Source of the DNA: Rathayibacter sp. VKM Ac-2759
Lineage (GTDB): Bacteria > Actinomycetota > Actinomycetes > Actinomycetales > Microbacteriaceae
Assembly (NCBI RefSeq): GCF_009834225.1
Contig: NZ_CP047176.1
Location: forward strand, 3,658,001 to 3,722,000
Direction of reading: 5' to 3'
DNA length: 64,000 nt
Position 1 is the first letter of the stretch. Every line of letters starts with the position of its first letter. The translations under genes and the position numbers were made by a program. Below are positions 7,366 to 16,240 of this stretch, in pieces. The notes under the pieces were generated by a model. That model did no database searches. It was not told where the DNA came from and saw nothing but the letters and a program-made list of their open reading frames with translations.

Positions 7366-8036
7366 GCGCCTCCTCGTCCCCGGCGGGCACCGATCTCGAG
7401 TCGGCCCTGGAGGTGCTGGTCGACCTGCTGCCCGTGGACTGCGCCGCCGCCTCCTCCCTCGGGCACCCGTTCGCCGTCGAGACCCTGGCGGTCACCACGA
7501 TGCTCGCCGCGACCCTCGACGAGACGCAGATCGACCTCGGTCAGGGCCCCGCCTGGGAGGCCTTCGGCACCCGGCGGCCCGTCGTCCTGCAGTGCGACGA
7601 CTCCGACGACCGGCGCCGGTGGCCGTTCGTCGAGGCGGCGCTGAGCAGGCACGGGATCGCGACCGCGACGGCCCTGCCCCTCCGCTTCGGCGCCCTCGAC
7701 ATCGGCGCCGTCTCGCTCTACAGCCGCCTCCCCGTGCGGTTCCGGCCCGAGCAGACCGCCCTCGCCGAGGAGCTCACGCTCGTGGTCGCCCACCGCCTCA
7801 TCGCCCGGATGACCGACGACGGCGACCGGGCGGACCCGCTGCTCTCGCGCCGCGACATCCACACCGCGGCGATCACCCTCTCGAGGCTCACGCGCCTGAG
7901 CCCGGCGGACGCCCTGCTGGCCATGCGGGCCCGCGCCTTCACCGCGGGCGTGAGCGTCCGCGACGTGGCCGCCGACCTGAACACCGGCCGCCTCGCACTC
8001 GCGCGGGACCTCGGCCTCCTCGACGGCCTCCGGTGA
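7362..8036 (+). CDS. GAF and ANTAR domain protein (RNA-binding antiterminator type)
   Basis: A 224-residue cytoplasmic protein with an N-terminal GAF sensor (about 10-150; LGQGPAWEAFGTRRPVV and ALPLRFGALDIGAVSLY are typical GAF strands) and a C-terminal three-helix ANTAR domain (about 160-215; DIHTAAITLSRLTRLSPADALLAMRARAF). ANTAR proteins bind paired hexaloop hairpins in nascent RNA to prevent termination; the GAF ligand is unknown. The usual ANTAR signature is weak here: the glycine-methionine of the first helix is missing. It starts at an ATG overlapping a short leader ORF. Target transcripts cannot be named. Confidence 0.82.
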   Translation: MSASSSPAGTDLESALEVLVDLLPVDCAAASSLGHPFAVETLAVTTMLAATLDETQIDLGQGPAWEAFGTRRPVVLQCDDSDDRRRWPFVEAALSRHGIATATALPLRFGALDIGAVSLYSRLPVRFRPEQTALAEELTLVVAHRLIARMTDDGDRADPLLSRRDIHTAAITLSRLTRLSPADALLAMRARAFTAGVSVRDVAADLNTGRLALARDLGLLDGLR

Positions 8037-8145
8037 CGGTGCCGTCTCAGACCGGGAGGAATGCAGTGTGCTGCGAGGCGGAGGGGGCGATCAGCAGCAC
8101 GAGCAGGGCCGCGACCGTGAGCAGGAGAGCGGCGCGGGGATCGTC

Positions 8146-8613
8146 TCATCTCGGCCGTGACGACCCCGTCGCCCCCTCGACCACCGCGGGGCGGGAGGCC
8201 CTCCGGAACCAGGCCGCGAGGGCGGGAGTGCGCCGGTAGCGGAGGAAGTCCCGGTCGAGGTCGGCGGCGCCGCGGTAGCCGGAGGCGCGGGCGATGCCCT
8301 CGAGAGCGCCCGGGCTGTGCGGCGTCCTCTCCATGAGGATGCACGCGAGCTCGAGGCGCCGCGAGGCGAGGTGCTCCTCGACGGGCAGCGCGTAGAAGCG
8401 CCGGAACCGCAGCCGCAGCATGAGCGTCGGCACCCGCAGCTCCCGGCTGAGGCCGGGGATCGTGAACCGGCGGTCGAGGTAGCGCTCGTTGACCAGCGCT
8501 GCGGTGGCGATCGCGAGCACGTCGTGCCTCCTCCTCGAGGGACTCGCCCGGGCGAAGAGCGCGCCGGCCACGCGGGAGTCGAAGGCGAGGAGTGTCGTGC
8601 GGGTGGAAGCCAT
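8146..8613 (-). CDS. Short AraC-type helix-turn-helix protein
   Basis: A 155-residue protein from the ATG at 8613. Residues about 45-140 follow the AraC/XylS DNA-binding domain: two HTH units with the linker pattern LPVEEHLASRRLELACILME and the second unit IARASGYRGAADLDRDFLRYRRTPALAAWFR. There is no cupin or other ligand domain, only a 40-residue N-terminal part. No clear ribosome binding site is visible and the start could lie further upstream. After the TGA the same frame stays open for 32 codons with a hydrophobic stretch, which may be chance. Function unknown. Confidence 0.65.
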   Translation of the reverse strand: MASTRTTLLAFDSRVAGALFARASPSRRRHDVLAIATAALVNERYLDRRFTIPGLSRELRVPTLMLRLRFRRFYALPVEEHLASRRLELACILMERTPHSPGALEGIARASGYRGAADLDRDFLRYRRTPALAAWFRRASRPAVVEGATGSSRPR

Positions 8614-8931
8614 GCCTGAGAGACACGGGGAGGTCCCCGTCATGACGGCGTTGCGCGAAACGCGGTGGTGGAGACGCGGTTGGGCGGCCGAGGCGGCGGC
8701 GGCCGTCGCAGCGGCGGCATCCGGCGTCGCGGTGTCGACCGAACGGTGCGGCTGCGCGCGCCGACGGGTGCGGTCGCGGAGCCGCGGCACGGTCGCGGAG
8801 GCGCCGGCACCGTCGCGGAGGCGCCGGCACCGTCGTTCGAGGTGTCGGTCGTGTTCCGTCGGCGACGGTCGCACCGCCGGTGGGGTCGCGATCGGCACCG
8901 ATGCCGAGTGATGACGGGTCGGCCGGGCGCG
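8614..8931. other. Intergenic region with a tandem 20-bp repeat
   Basis: About 318 bp between the AraC-type and DUF222-HNH genes without a supportable gene. It holds two perfect tandem copies of a 20-bp unit (GTCGCGGAGGCGCCGGCACC at 8792-8811 and 8812-8831) with a diverged third copy upstream near 8773. Open frames here are Arg/Ala/Pro-rich and look like by-products of base composition. Confidence 0.6.
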
Positions 8932-10257
8932 TCAGAACGGTGGCGGGTCGTCGTCGAACCGTGGGGGTGGTGCGGGTGGGCGTCCGGGGAGGGCGGGGGG
9001 TCGGGTGGTGACGCGGCGGCCGGTGGGGGTGGTCCAGTCCGTGGTGCCGTCGGGGTGGAGGCGGTAGGTCCAACGGTCGCCGTGGCGGACGTGGTGGTGC
9101 GCGGTGCAGAGGGAGGCGAGGTTCTCGAGGGTGGTCTGGCCGCCGTGGCGCCATTCGATCGTGTGGTCGGCCTCCGCCGTGGACGCTCGGCGGGTGCAGC
9201 CGGGGAAGCGGCAGGTCTGGTCGCGCAGCTGCAGGCGCAGGCGCATCCGGGGTGGTGGGAGGCGGTGGGTGCGGCCGACGGAGGTGACGGCCCCGGTGTC
9301 CGGGTCGGTGAGGATCCGCGTGAACGACGCCCCGACGCGGACCAGGTCGCGCGCGAGGTCGGCGGGGACGGGTCCGTAGCCGTCGAGGTCGGCAGGGGCG
9401 TCATCGAGACCGGCCGCGGTGCTCGCCGCGAGGGTCAGCCGGATCTCGGCGCGCACGCCGGGCACGAAGGTCGCAGGGGCGTCGCGCTCGTCGCCGAGGG
9501 GCGTCGTCCCGGCGATGTCGCCGTCGCAGAGCAGATCGGCGAGGGCATCCGCGCGCAGCTGCGCGAGAGTGCGGGTCTCGTCGCTCCCGGCAGAGCCGTC
9601 GCGGAGTGTCCGGGCGATCCGGTCGAGGCGGTCGTAGACGCCGACGGCGATCGGCGCCGGCAGATACGCGGAGAGAGTCGCCATCCCGTCGACGTCCGGC
9701 GTCAGCCACACCGCCCGGTCCTCCTTGGCTCGGGTGTGCCGTTCGGCGAGGGGCTTCTCGTGCAGCTCCTCCCGCAGCCGCGCCAGGAAACGGCGCAGCT
9801 GCGTCGGGGTCCTCGTCGCAGCCGCGTCGGCCGCGCGCTCGTCGAACACGGCGAGCGACTCCTTCGGCAGGGTCGCCGCGACGGAGCAGATCACCTTCCC
9901 GGCCTCCCACCGCATCCGCGACTCCGCGAGCGCCGCCCGCGTCACCGGGAGATCCTCCACGAGCAGGTGCGCGCGCTCCAGATCGTGCGCCACGTCCCGC
10001 TCGGACACCCCCGACCCGACCGCCAGCTCCGCCCTGATCGACCGCTCCACCAGATGGTTCGACTCCCGCGCCGACAGGCCGCCGCGCGCGAACGACAGCG
10101 GGATCGCCAGCGCCGCCCGATACACCTCGTAGAGTCGGACGTCGGAGGCGAGCAGTCTCGGCGACGCCTCCCGAGCGAGCCGGCCGACCTCGTCGGCGCC
10201 CTCGCGCACCTCCTCGAGCGGCGTCACCGCCGCCTCCACCACACCCGCTCCTGCCAT
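8932..10257 (-). CDS. DUF222 and HNH endonuclease domain protein (13E12-repeat family)
   Basis: A 441-residue protein of a family greatly expanded in actinobacteria. The N-terminal two thirds is the helical DUF222 region; the C-terminus carries an HNH nuclease-like motif (CRFPGCTRRAS, then ADHTIEWRHGG, then NLASLCTAHHHVRHG), with the paired Cys and His residues intact, and a proline-rich tail. These genes are often multicopy and have been linked to mobile or selfish elements, but no mobile-element ends are visible here. The ATG at 10257 has no good ribosome binding site; a GTG a few codons in follows GCAGGAG and is an alternative. Confidence 0.88.
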   Translation of the reverse strand: MAGAGVVEAAVTPLEEVREGADEVGRLAREASPRLLASDVRLYEVYRAALAIPLSFARGGLSARESNHLVERSIRAELAVGSGVSERDVAHDLERAHLLVEDLPVTRAALAESRMRWEAGKVICSVAATLPKESLAVFDERAADAAATRTPTQLRRFLARLREELHEKPLAERHTRAKEDRAVWLTPDVDGMATLSAYLPAPIAVGVYDRLDRIARTLRDGSAGSDETRTLAQLRADALADLLCDGDIAGTTPLGDERDAPATFVPGVRAEIRLTLAASTAAGLDDAPADLDGYGPVPADLARDLVRVGASFTRILTDPDTGAVTSVGRTHRLPPPRMRLRLQLRDQTCRFPGCTRRASTAEADHTIEWRHGGQTTLENLASLCTAHHHVRHGDRWTYRLHPDGTTDWTTPTGRRVTTRPPALPGRPPAPPPRFDDDPPPF

Positions 10258-10715
10258 ACCGATATTGAATCAGGGACCACCGACACCCGGGCGACCCGAG
10301 GGCCGGAACGGGACAACCCGCACCCGAAGAAGACCTGTGGAGGAACGACACGCACCCGTCCGACTCGTGCTCCCCCGCGGAGTCGGCCCGTCGACCCCGC
10401 CGGCGCCTCGAGGGAGCGGCCCGCCTGCTCCGTGACCCGTCGGGTTCGTTCGGATGGGTAGTTCTACTGGCGAAGGGCAGGCGAGCGCAGTGCGGGCCGG
10501 CCCGCGGTCACCTCGTCATGGGCGTGAATTCGATCCGGATCGGGCGCTGTCACCGCGACCGTGACGGCCGATGCCCCCGAACAGGTCCTATGCGTTCCCT
10601 GTGAGAGCCACCACGCTGAGCTGCCCTCCCCCGATAGCCGCGGAACGTCTCGCGATCGGACTCTGCAGGCGCAGCACCGCCACCCGACCCGCCGCTCGCT
10701 CCCTGGAGTCCCACC
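10258..10715. other. Gene-free stretch upstream of the metalloprotease
   Basis: About 458 bp between divergent genes. I see no credible ORF, tRNA or riboswitch. The 3' end supplies CTGGAG upstream of the metalloprotease ATG. Its length suggests promoters and regulatory sites for both flanking genes, which I cannot resolve. Confidence 0.5.
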
Positions 10716-13700
10716 ATGCCGCTGTCCCGCCCTGCCCGCTCGCGGGTCGTCGCCGCTGCGTGGATCGCCGCGCTCGTCCTTCTGGCCTCGACTCTGTACG
10801 CACTGCCCGCGCAGGCCGCCGGCCAGGGGATCAGAGTCGACCTGACCGGCACGATCCGGACCACCGCGGTGGATCCCGTCGAGCTCTTCGATGGTTCCGA
10901 CCTTCCGAAGGCCCCTCTCGAGGATGAGTACCGGAAGGTGCTCCTCGTCGGCGAACGCGCCTACGACCTCGACGACTCCATCACCCTGAACAACATTCAG
11001 GCTCGAGTCGTGGGTCTGCTGACCGGCAACCGGATCGCAGCTCTCACCGTCACGCCGCTCGGCACCGCGAACAACGCGCGCGGTGTTGAGAGTCTCGGAG
11101 CGCTGCCCACCTCGGGGACCACTCACGTCCTCACCATGCTCGTCAATTGGACTGCACCCGATTCGGTGACTCCCGAACAGGCGGCATCGCAGATGTACGA
11201 CGACAGCAACAACTGGTATCGCGACGCTTCCTACTCCGCGCTCGGGCAGACCGGCGACGTCACGCCTTGGATGAAAATCACCGGCCCGACCAGTGGGTGT
11301 TACGCCGACCGGTACCCGATCCTCAATCAGGCCAAAGAAGCTGCGGCAGCTGCGGGCTTCGACCTCGCGGCTTACGACAACTACGTCGTCTACTTCCCCA
11401 ATTGCGCCGGCGACGCCGCCGGCTATGCCGGGTGGGGAACTGTCGGCGCCCCGAACACCTGGTTGAACGGTTACATGGATCGTCGCGTGACGGTCCACGA
11501 GCAGGGACACAACTACGGGTTGTGGCACAGCCACTCCTACATGTGCAGCAACGGCGGACTGATCGGCGACTGCGTCCTGAGCGACTACGGCGATCCTTTT
11601 GATGCGATGGGCGACTCACGCAAGGTGGGTCATTTCAGCGCATCCCAGAAGACGATCCTCGGCTGGCTCGACGGACGAACGGTGGATCTCACCGAGGGAG
11701 GAACGGCAACGCTCGTTCCCATGGCAGACGACGGACGGACCACGCACGCGGCGGTGATCCGCCGCGAGGACGGCACGGACTACTGGCTCGAATACCGTCA
11801 ACCGGTCGACTACGACTCGAATCTTCCGTGGTTCGGGACGGAAGGCGTGATCGTGCACGCGACGGGGACCGCCTCCGGCAGCCCCAACTCAGGCCCGAGC
11901 CTCCTCGACGTCCGACCGGATGACGGGATCTCCGTCTCCAGCGCGACTCTTCTCTCCGGGCAGTCGTGGACATCGAACGACGGAGTCACCGTTTCCGTCG
12001 GCCAGGTCACGCGGGAAGGCGCCTCCGTGACCGTCAGGACCGGAGCCCCTCCTCAGATCCAGACATCGCCCTCGCAACTCGCGTTCCCCTCCACCGCGGT
12101 GGGAAGGTCCTCTGCCGCGCAGGTCGTCACCATCAGCAACCCCGGCAGCACACCGCTCGCGATCACCTCCCTCGCGGTGACGGGCGCCGACTCCGCCGAC
12201 TTCGCTCTCGGCGCGAGCGATTGCGCGAACTCCATCCCAGCGGGCGCGAGCTGCACCGCACCGATCGGGTTCATCCCGACCCTGGACGGCACCCGATCGG
12301 CCGAGTTGACCGTCAGGGACGACGCCCCCGGCAGCCCTCACGTCGTACCCCTGACCGGCACGAGCGTGAAAGGGCTTCTCGTCTCCACCCCCACCCCTCT
12401 GATCAGCGGATCGACGACCGTGGGCCAGACCCTGACCGTGACGCCGGGGAGCTGGGACACCGGAAGCACCCTCACCTACCAGTGGAAGCGGAACGGCGGG
12501 ACCACCATCGCCGGAGCCACGAGTGCCTCCTACGTCCTCACCAGCGCCGATCTCGGCGCGACCCTCACCGCTTCTGTAACGGCCGCCAAGCCGGGCTACT
12601 CCCCGGTCACGAAGACCAGTGCCGCCACCGCCACCGTCACCGGCGCGACGTCCGTGAGCGGCCCCACTCCGACCATCACAGGCAACCCCGCTGTCGGGCA
12701 GACCCTCTCGGCCGTCCCCGGAACGTGGACTCCCGCGCCGGTCGCGCTCAACTACCAGTGGAAGCGTGACGGCGTCTCCATCGTCGGAGCGACCACACCG
12801 ACCTTCATCCTGACCGCTGCCGATGCCGGCACCGCGGTCACTGTCTCCGTCACGGGAACGAAGACCGGTCTCGCGTCGGCCACGAAGACCAGCGCGCCGG
12901 TGACCGTCACTCCCGGCCTGCAGACCCTGATGCCCACCCCCACCATCACGGGATCCCTCACCGTCGGCTCCACGCTCACCGCGAACCCCGGCACGTGGGA
13001 CTCGGGCACGACCCTCACCTACCAGTGGAAGAAGAACAACGGCGTCTACATCTCGGGCGCCACGGCGAAGACCTACGTGCTCCGGTCGACGGACGTCGGC
13101 GCGATCGTGTCCGTCTCGGTCACCAGCACCAAGCCGGGCTACTCCCCCGCCACGAAGTCCACCTCCGCGAGCGGCCCGGTCACCGCCGGCGCCGTCATCA
13201 CCGGGGCGACGCCGACCGTCACGGGCACCGCGACGGTCGGCCAGAAGCTCACCGCCAACGCTGGAACGTGGACGCCCTCGCCGGTCGCCCTCGCCTACCA
13301 GTGGAAGCGCAACGGCACCGCGATCAGCGGAGCCACCGCCGCGACCTACACGCTCGTCGCCGCCGACTCCGGCGCCGCGATCACCGTCGGCGTGACCGGC
13401 TCGAAGTCGGGCTACACCGCCGTCACGAAGACGAGCGCCGCCGTCACGGTCAAGGCTGCAGCGCAGACCCTCGCGCCCACCCCGACGATCACCGGCACCA
13501 CGAAGGTCGGCTCGACCCTCACCGCCACCCCCGGCACCTGGGACGCGGGCACCACGCTCGCCTACCAGTGGAAGAGGAGCGGCGTCGTCGTCTCGGGAGC
13601 CACCGCGAAGACCTACGTCCTCAAGGCCGCCGACGCCGGATCGACCCTCACCGTCTCCGTCACCTCGACGAAGCCGGGCTACACGCCCGTCACCAAGTCG

Positions 13701-13997
13701 AGCGCCGCCACCGCGGTGGTCACCGGCGGCGTCCTCACCGGAGCGACCCCGACGATCACGGGAACCGCGAAGGTCGGGCAGACCCTCACGGCGGTTCCGG
13801 GCACCTGGACCCCGGCGCCGGTCGCCCTGAGCTACCAGTGGAAGCGCGCGGGTGTGGCGATCCCGGGCGCGACGGCCGCGACCTACAAGACGGTGTCGGC
13901 CGACGCAGGGAAGTCGGTGACGGTGACCGTCACGGGCACGAAGGCCGGCTTCACGACGCTCGCCAAGACGAGCGCCGGCAAGACCGTCGCGAAGTAG
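10716..13997 (+). CDS. Secreted metzincin-type zinc metalloprotease with ASH and six Ig-like modules
   Basis: A 1093-residue exported protein. Residues 1-35 form a signal peptide ending ALPAQA. The catalytic part (about 100-400) has the extended zinc motif HEQGHNYGLWH (261-271, HExxHxxGxxH) followed by DAMGDS, a Met-turn, as in metzincins; it resembles gametolysin-like M11 peptidases. Residues about 450-548 form an ASH-type choice-of-anchor domain. Residues about 555-1093 are six Ig-like modules of about 88 residues with the YQWK core, alternating two subtypes (ABABAB). No LPXTG or membrane anchor is visible, so it is released or bound through the Ig modules. Probable role: degradation of extracellular protein; target unknown. 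Confidence 0.9.
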   Translation: MPLSRPARSRVVAAAWIAALVLLASTLYALPAQAAGQGIRVDLTGTIRTTAVDPVELFDGSDLPKAPLEDEYRKVLLVGERAYDLDDSITLNNIQARVVGLLTGNRIAALTVTPLGTANNARGVESLGALPTSGTTHVLTMLVNWTAPDSVTPEQAASQMYDDSNNWYRDASYSALGQTGDVTPWMKITGPTSGCYADRYPILNQAKEAAAAAGFDLAAYDNYVVYFPNCAGDAAGYAGWGTVGAPNTWLNGYMDRRVTVHEQGHNYGLWHSHSYMCSNGGLIGDCVLSDYGDPFDAMGDSRKVGHFSASQKTILGWLDGRTVDLTEGGTATLVPMADDGRTTHAAVIRREDGTDYWLEYRQPVDYDSNLPWFGTEGVIVHATGTASGSPNSGPSLLDVRPDDGISVSSATLLSGQSWTSNDGVTVSVGQVTREGASVTVRTGAPPQIQTSPSQLAFPSTAVGRSSAAQVVTISNPGSTPLAITSLAVTGADSADFALGASDCANSIPAGASCTAPIGFIPTLDGTRSAELTVRDDAPGSPHVVPLTGTSVKGLLVSTPTPLISGSTTVGQTLTVTPGSWDTGSTLTYQWKRNGGTTIAGATSASYVLTSADLGATLTASVTAAKPGYSPVTKTSAATATVTGATSVSGPTPTITGNPAVGQTLSAVPGTWTPAPVALNYQWKRDGVSIVGATTPTFILTAADAGTAVTVSVTGTKTGLASATKTSAPVTVTPGLQTLMPTPTITGSLTVGSTLTANPGTWDSGTTLTYQWKKNNGVYISGATAKTYVLRSTDVGAIVSVSVTSTKPGYSPATKSTSASGPVTAGAVITGATPTVTGTATVGQKLTANAGTWTPSPVALAYQWKRNGTAISGATAATYTLVAADSGAAITVGVTGSKSGYTAVTKTSAAVTVKAAAQTLAPTPTITGTTKVGSTLTATPGTWDAGTTLAYQWKRSGVVVSGATAKTYVLKAADAGSTLTVSVTSTKPGYTPVTKSSAATAVVTGGVLTGATPTITGTAKVGQTLTAVPGTWTPAPVALSYQWKRAGVAIPGATAATYKTVSADAGKSVTVTVTGTKAGFTTLAKTSAGKTVAK

Positions 13998-14006
13998 GCC
14001 CGCCCG

Positions 14007-14918
14007 CTACGGCGAGACCATGCCTCCGTTGACGTTGAGGGTCTCGCCGATGACGTAGCTCGACTCGGCGGAGGCGAGGAACACGTAGGCGGGGGCCTGC
14101 TCGGCGGGCTGCGCGGCGCGGCCCATCGGGGCCTCGCTCGAGCCGAAGTCGGGGAGGCTCTCGGGGTCGACTCCGCCGGTGACCTGCAGCACGGTCCAGG
14201 TGGGGCCCGGGGCGACCACGTTCACGCGGATGCCCTTCGCGGCCAGCTGCTGCGCCATGCCCTTCGAGAGGTTGTTGATCGCGCCCTTGGTCATGGCGTA
14301 GTCGAGGCGGTCGGGGGCGGGCGCGTGCGCCTCCGCCGACGCCGTGTTGATGATGGTGGAGCCCGCGGGCAGGTGCGGGAGGGCGGCGCGGATGATGCGG
14401 AACGGTGCGAAGACGTTGACCCTGAAGGTCGTCTCGAACTGCTCGTCGGTGAGCTCGAGCATGTCGTCCTGCCAGATCTGCTTGCCGGCGATGTTGACGA
14501 CGGCGTCGAGTCCGCCGAGGCCCTCGACGGCCTGCTCGACGAGGTCGGAGCAGTACTGCGCGTCGGTGAGGTCGCCGGGGATCGGGACCGCCGTGCGCCC
14601 GGCGGCGCGGATCAGCTCGACGACGTGCTGCGCATCCGCCTCCTCCTCGGGGAGGTAGGAGAGGGCGATGTCGGCGCCCTCGCGCGCGAAGGCGATGGCG
14701 ACCGCGGCTCCGATGCCGGAGTCGGCACCCGTGATCAGCGCGCGACGGCCCACGAGGCGGCCGGTGCCCCGGTAGCTCTCCTCGCCGAGGTCGGGCACGG
14801 GCGTCATCTTCGACTGCAGACCGGGCTCGGGCTGCTGCTGCACGGGCGGGGTGACGTCGGGGTACCGGGTCGCGGGGTTCGTGAACGCGTACTGATCGGG
14901 TGCTGACTGATCGGGCAT
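14007..14918 (-). CDS. SDR-family oxidoreductase (YghA/YdaD-like)
   Basis: A 303-residue short-chain dehydrogenase with a 55-residue N-terminal extension, as in the YghA/general-stress-protein-39 group. It has the NADP-binding loop ITGADSGIGAAVA, the NIAG motif, and the catalytic YAMTK (Tyr-x-x-x-Lys). ATG at 14918 follows CGGAGTCGTC; a far longer upstream frame is rejected because it runs out of frame through an alcohol dehydrogenase. Members reduce small aldehydes or ketones and are often induced by general stress. It sits in a stress-type cluster with two alcohol dehydrogenases. Substrate unknown. Confidence 0.92.
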   Translation of the reverse strand: MPDQSAPDQYAFTNPATRYPDVTPPVQQQPEPGLQSKMTPVPDLGEESYRGTGRLVGRRALITGADSGIGAAVAIAFAREGADIALSYLPEEEADAQHVVELIRAAGRTAVPIPGDLTDAQYCSDLVEQAVEGLGGLDAVVNIAGKQIWQDDMLELTDEQFETTFRVNVFAPFRIIRAALPHLPAGSTIINTASAEAHAPAPDRLDYAMTKGAINNLSKGMAQQLAAKGIRVNVVAPGPTWTVLQVTGGVDPESLPDFGSSEAPMGRAAQPAEQAPAYVFLASAESSYVIGETLNVNGGMVSP

Positions 14919-15061
14919 GACGACTCCGTGGCTCGCGGCCCGACGGGTGGGCCGATGCCTCCAGACAACGACCGGACACCCCCCGCCGACCACCCGTTTA
15001 CGGAACGGCCCGCGGATGCTAGAACCGGGCGACGGGGCCGGCACGCCCTCGGAGGCGGTCC

Positions 15062-16072
15062 TCAGTACTCGAAGACGAGCCGGGCGAGCACGCGGCCCGA
15101 GAGGACCTCGTCGATCGCGTCGTTGACCTGCTCGAGCGAGCGCTTCTCGGCGATGATCCGGGTGCGTCCTGCGGCGTGCAGAGCGAAGACCTCGACGAGG
15201 TCCTGACGGGTGCCGACGATCGATCCGATCACCGAGATCCCCTTCAGGACGGTCTCGAAGATCGAGATGCTCATGTGCTCCTCGGCGGGCAGTGCGACGC
15301 AGAGGAGGCGGCCGCCGCGGTTCAGCGAGGCGAACGCCTGCTCGAAGACCCGCGGCGAGGCCGCCAGGACGACGGCGACGTCGGCTCCCCCGACGGCCTG
15401 GATGGCGGTCACGGGATCGACCTCGGAGGCGTCGACCGTGTGCGCCGCTCCGAGCTCGCGCGCCAGGTCGAGCTTGGGGGCCTCGACGTCGACCGCGATG
15501 ACCTCGCCGCCCATGATGCGCGCGTACTGGACCGCGAGGTGGCCGAGGCCGCCGATGCCGAAGACCGCGACCTTCTCGCTGGGCACGATCTGCGCCAGCT
15601 TCAGGGCCTTGTAGGTCGTCACGCCGGCGCAGGTCAGGGGTGACGCCTCGAGGGCGGGGATCCCGTCGGGAACGGGCACGACGAACCGCGCGCTCGCGAC
15701 GGCGTACTCCGCGAAGGCCCCGTCGACCGAGTAGCCGCTGTTGCGCTGCTGCTCGCAGAGGGTCTCGCGGCCGTCGACGCAGAACCGGCACTCTCCGCAG
15801 GCGTACCCCAGCCACGCGATCGACACCCGGTCTCCGACAGCGCGCTCCGTGACGCCCGCTCCGAGCTTCTCGACGATCCCCACGCCTTCGTGGCCCGGCA
15901 CGAACGGCACCGTGGGCTTCACCGGCCAGTCGCCGTGCGCCGCGTGGATGTCGGTGTGGCACAGTCCGCAGGTCTCGAGCCTGACCAGGACCTCTCCGGC
16001 GCCGGGCTCGGGGACGTCGCGCTCCTCGATCCGGAGGGGTGCGCTGAAGCTGGTGACGACGGCGGCTCTCAT
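15062..16072 (-). CDS. Zinc-dependent alcohol dehydrogenase (AdhT/AdhP type)
   Basis: A 336-residue medium-chain dehydrogenase that interconverts primary alcohols and aldehydes with NAD(H). Catalytic zinc ligands are Cys38 (CGLCHTDIH) and His61-Glu62 (GHEGVG); the structural zinc site is Cys92/95/98/106. The Rossmann loop is GIGGLG. A box GGACCTTCGGCCC (minus strand) lies about 100 bp upstream of its ATG, matched by similar boxes upstream of the next two transcription units. It is followed by the SDR gene. Confidence 0.93.
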   Translation of the reverse strand: MRAAVVTSFSAPLRIEERDVPEPGAGEVLVRLETCGLCHTDIHAAHGDWPVKPTVPFVPGHEGVGIVEKLGAGVTERAVGDRVSIAWLGYACGECRFCVDGRETLCEQQRNSGYSVDGAFAEYAVASARFVVPVPDGIPALEASPLTCAGVTTYKALKLAQIVPSEKVAVFGIGGLGHLAVQYARIMGGEVIAVDVEAPKLDLARELGAAHTVDASEVDPVTAIQAVGGADVAVVLAASPRVFEQAFASLNRGGRLLCVALPAEEHMSISIFETVLKGISVIGSIVGTRQDLVEVFALHAAGRTRIIAEKRSLEQVNDAIDEVLSGRVLARLVFEY

Positions 16073-16172
16073 GCGGTGATCCTTCGCTGGGTGCGGGTGG
16101 CCGCCGCTCGCTGCGAGGGGGCCGGGACGGGATGTCCTCGTTCGCGAGACTGCCCGCGCGTCGCCGCGGGCC

Positions 16173-16215
16173 GGGGGCCGAAGGTCCTCCCGGGGCGGTC
16201 CGGGGCGGGAGGACC
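16173..16215 (-). promoter_or_regulatory. GGACC-TTC-GGCCC box and overlapping 10-bp inverted repeat
   Basis: On the minus strand GGACCTTCGGCCCCC (16187-16173) matches the half-site style of DosR-type boxes and lies about 101 bp upstream of the adh start at 16072. It overlaps a perfect inverted repeat (GGTCCTCCCG at 16183-16192 with 16206-16215) that could terminate the upstream dehydrogenase gene. Confidence 0.5.
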
Positions 16216-16240
16216 CGCCTCCGCGGTGAGCGAGGTGCCG

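Noticed and set aside
8066-8125. A 19-codon plus-strand ORF behind GGGAGGA
   Set aside because: The product is almost all Arg, Ala and Gly with no sign of selection; no homologous arrangement elsewhere in the window.
8792-8831. Two 20-bp tandem units considered as a CRISPR-like array
   Set aside because: The units are directly adjacent with no spacers and there are no cas genes.
8932-10257. DUF222-HNH gene as a group II intron or homing element
   Set aside because: No intron RNA features, no interrupted host gene and no flanking repeats; the family is a common chromosomal one in actinobacteria.
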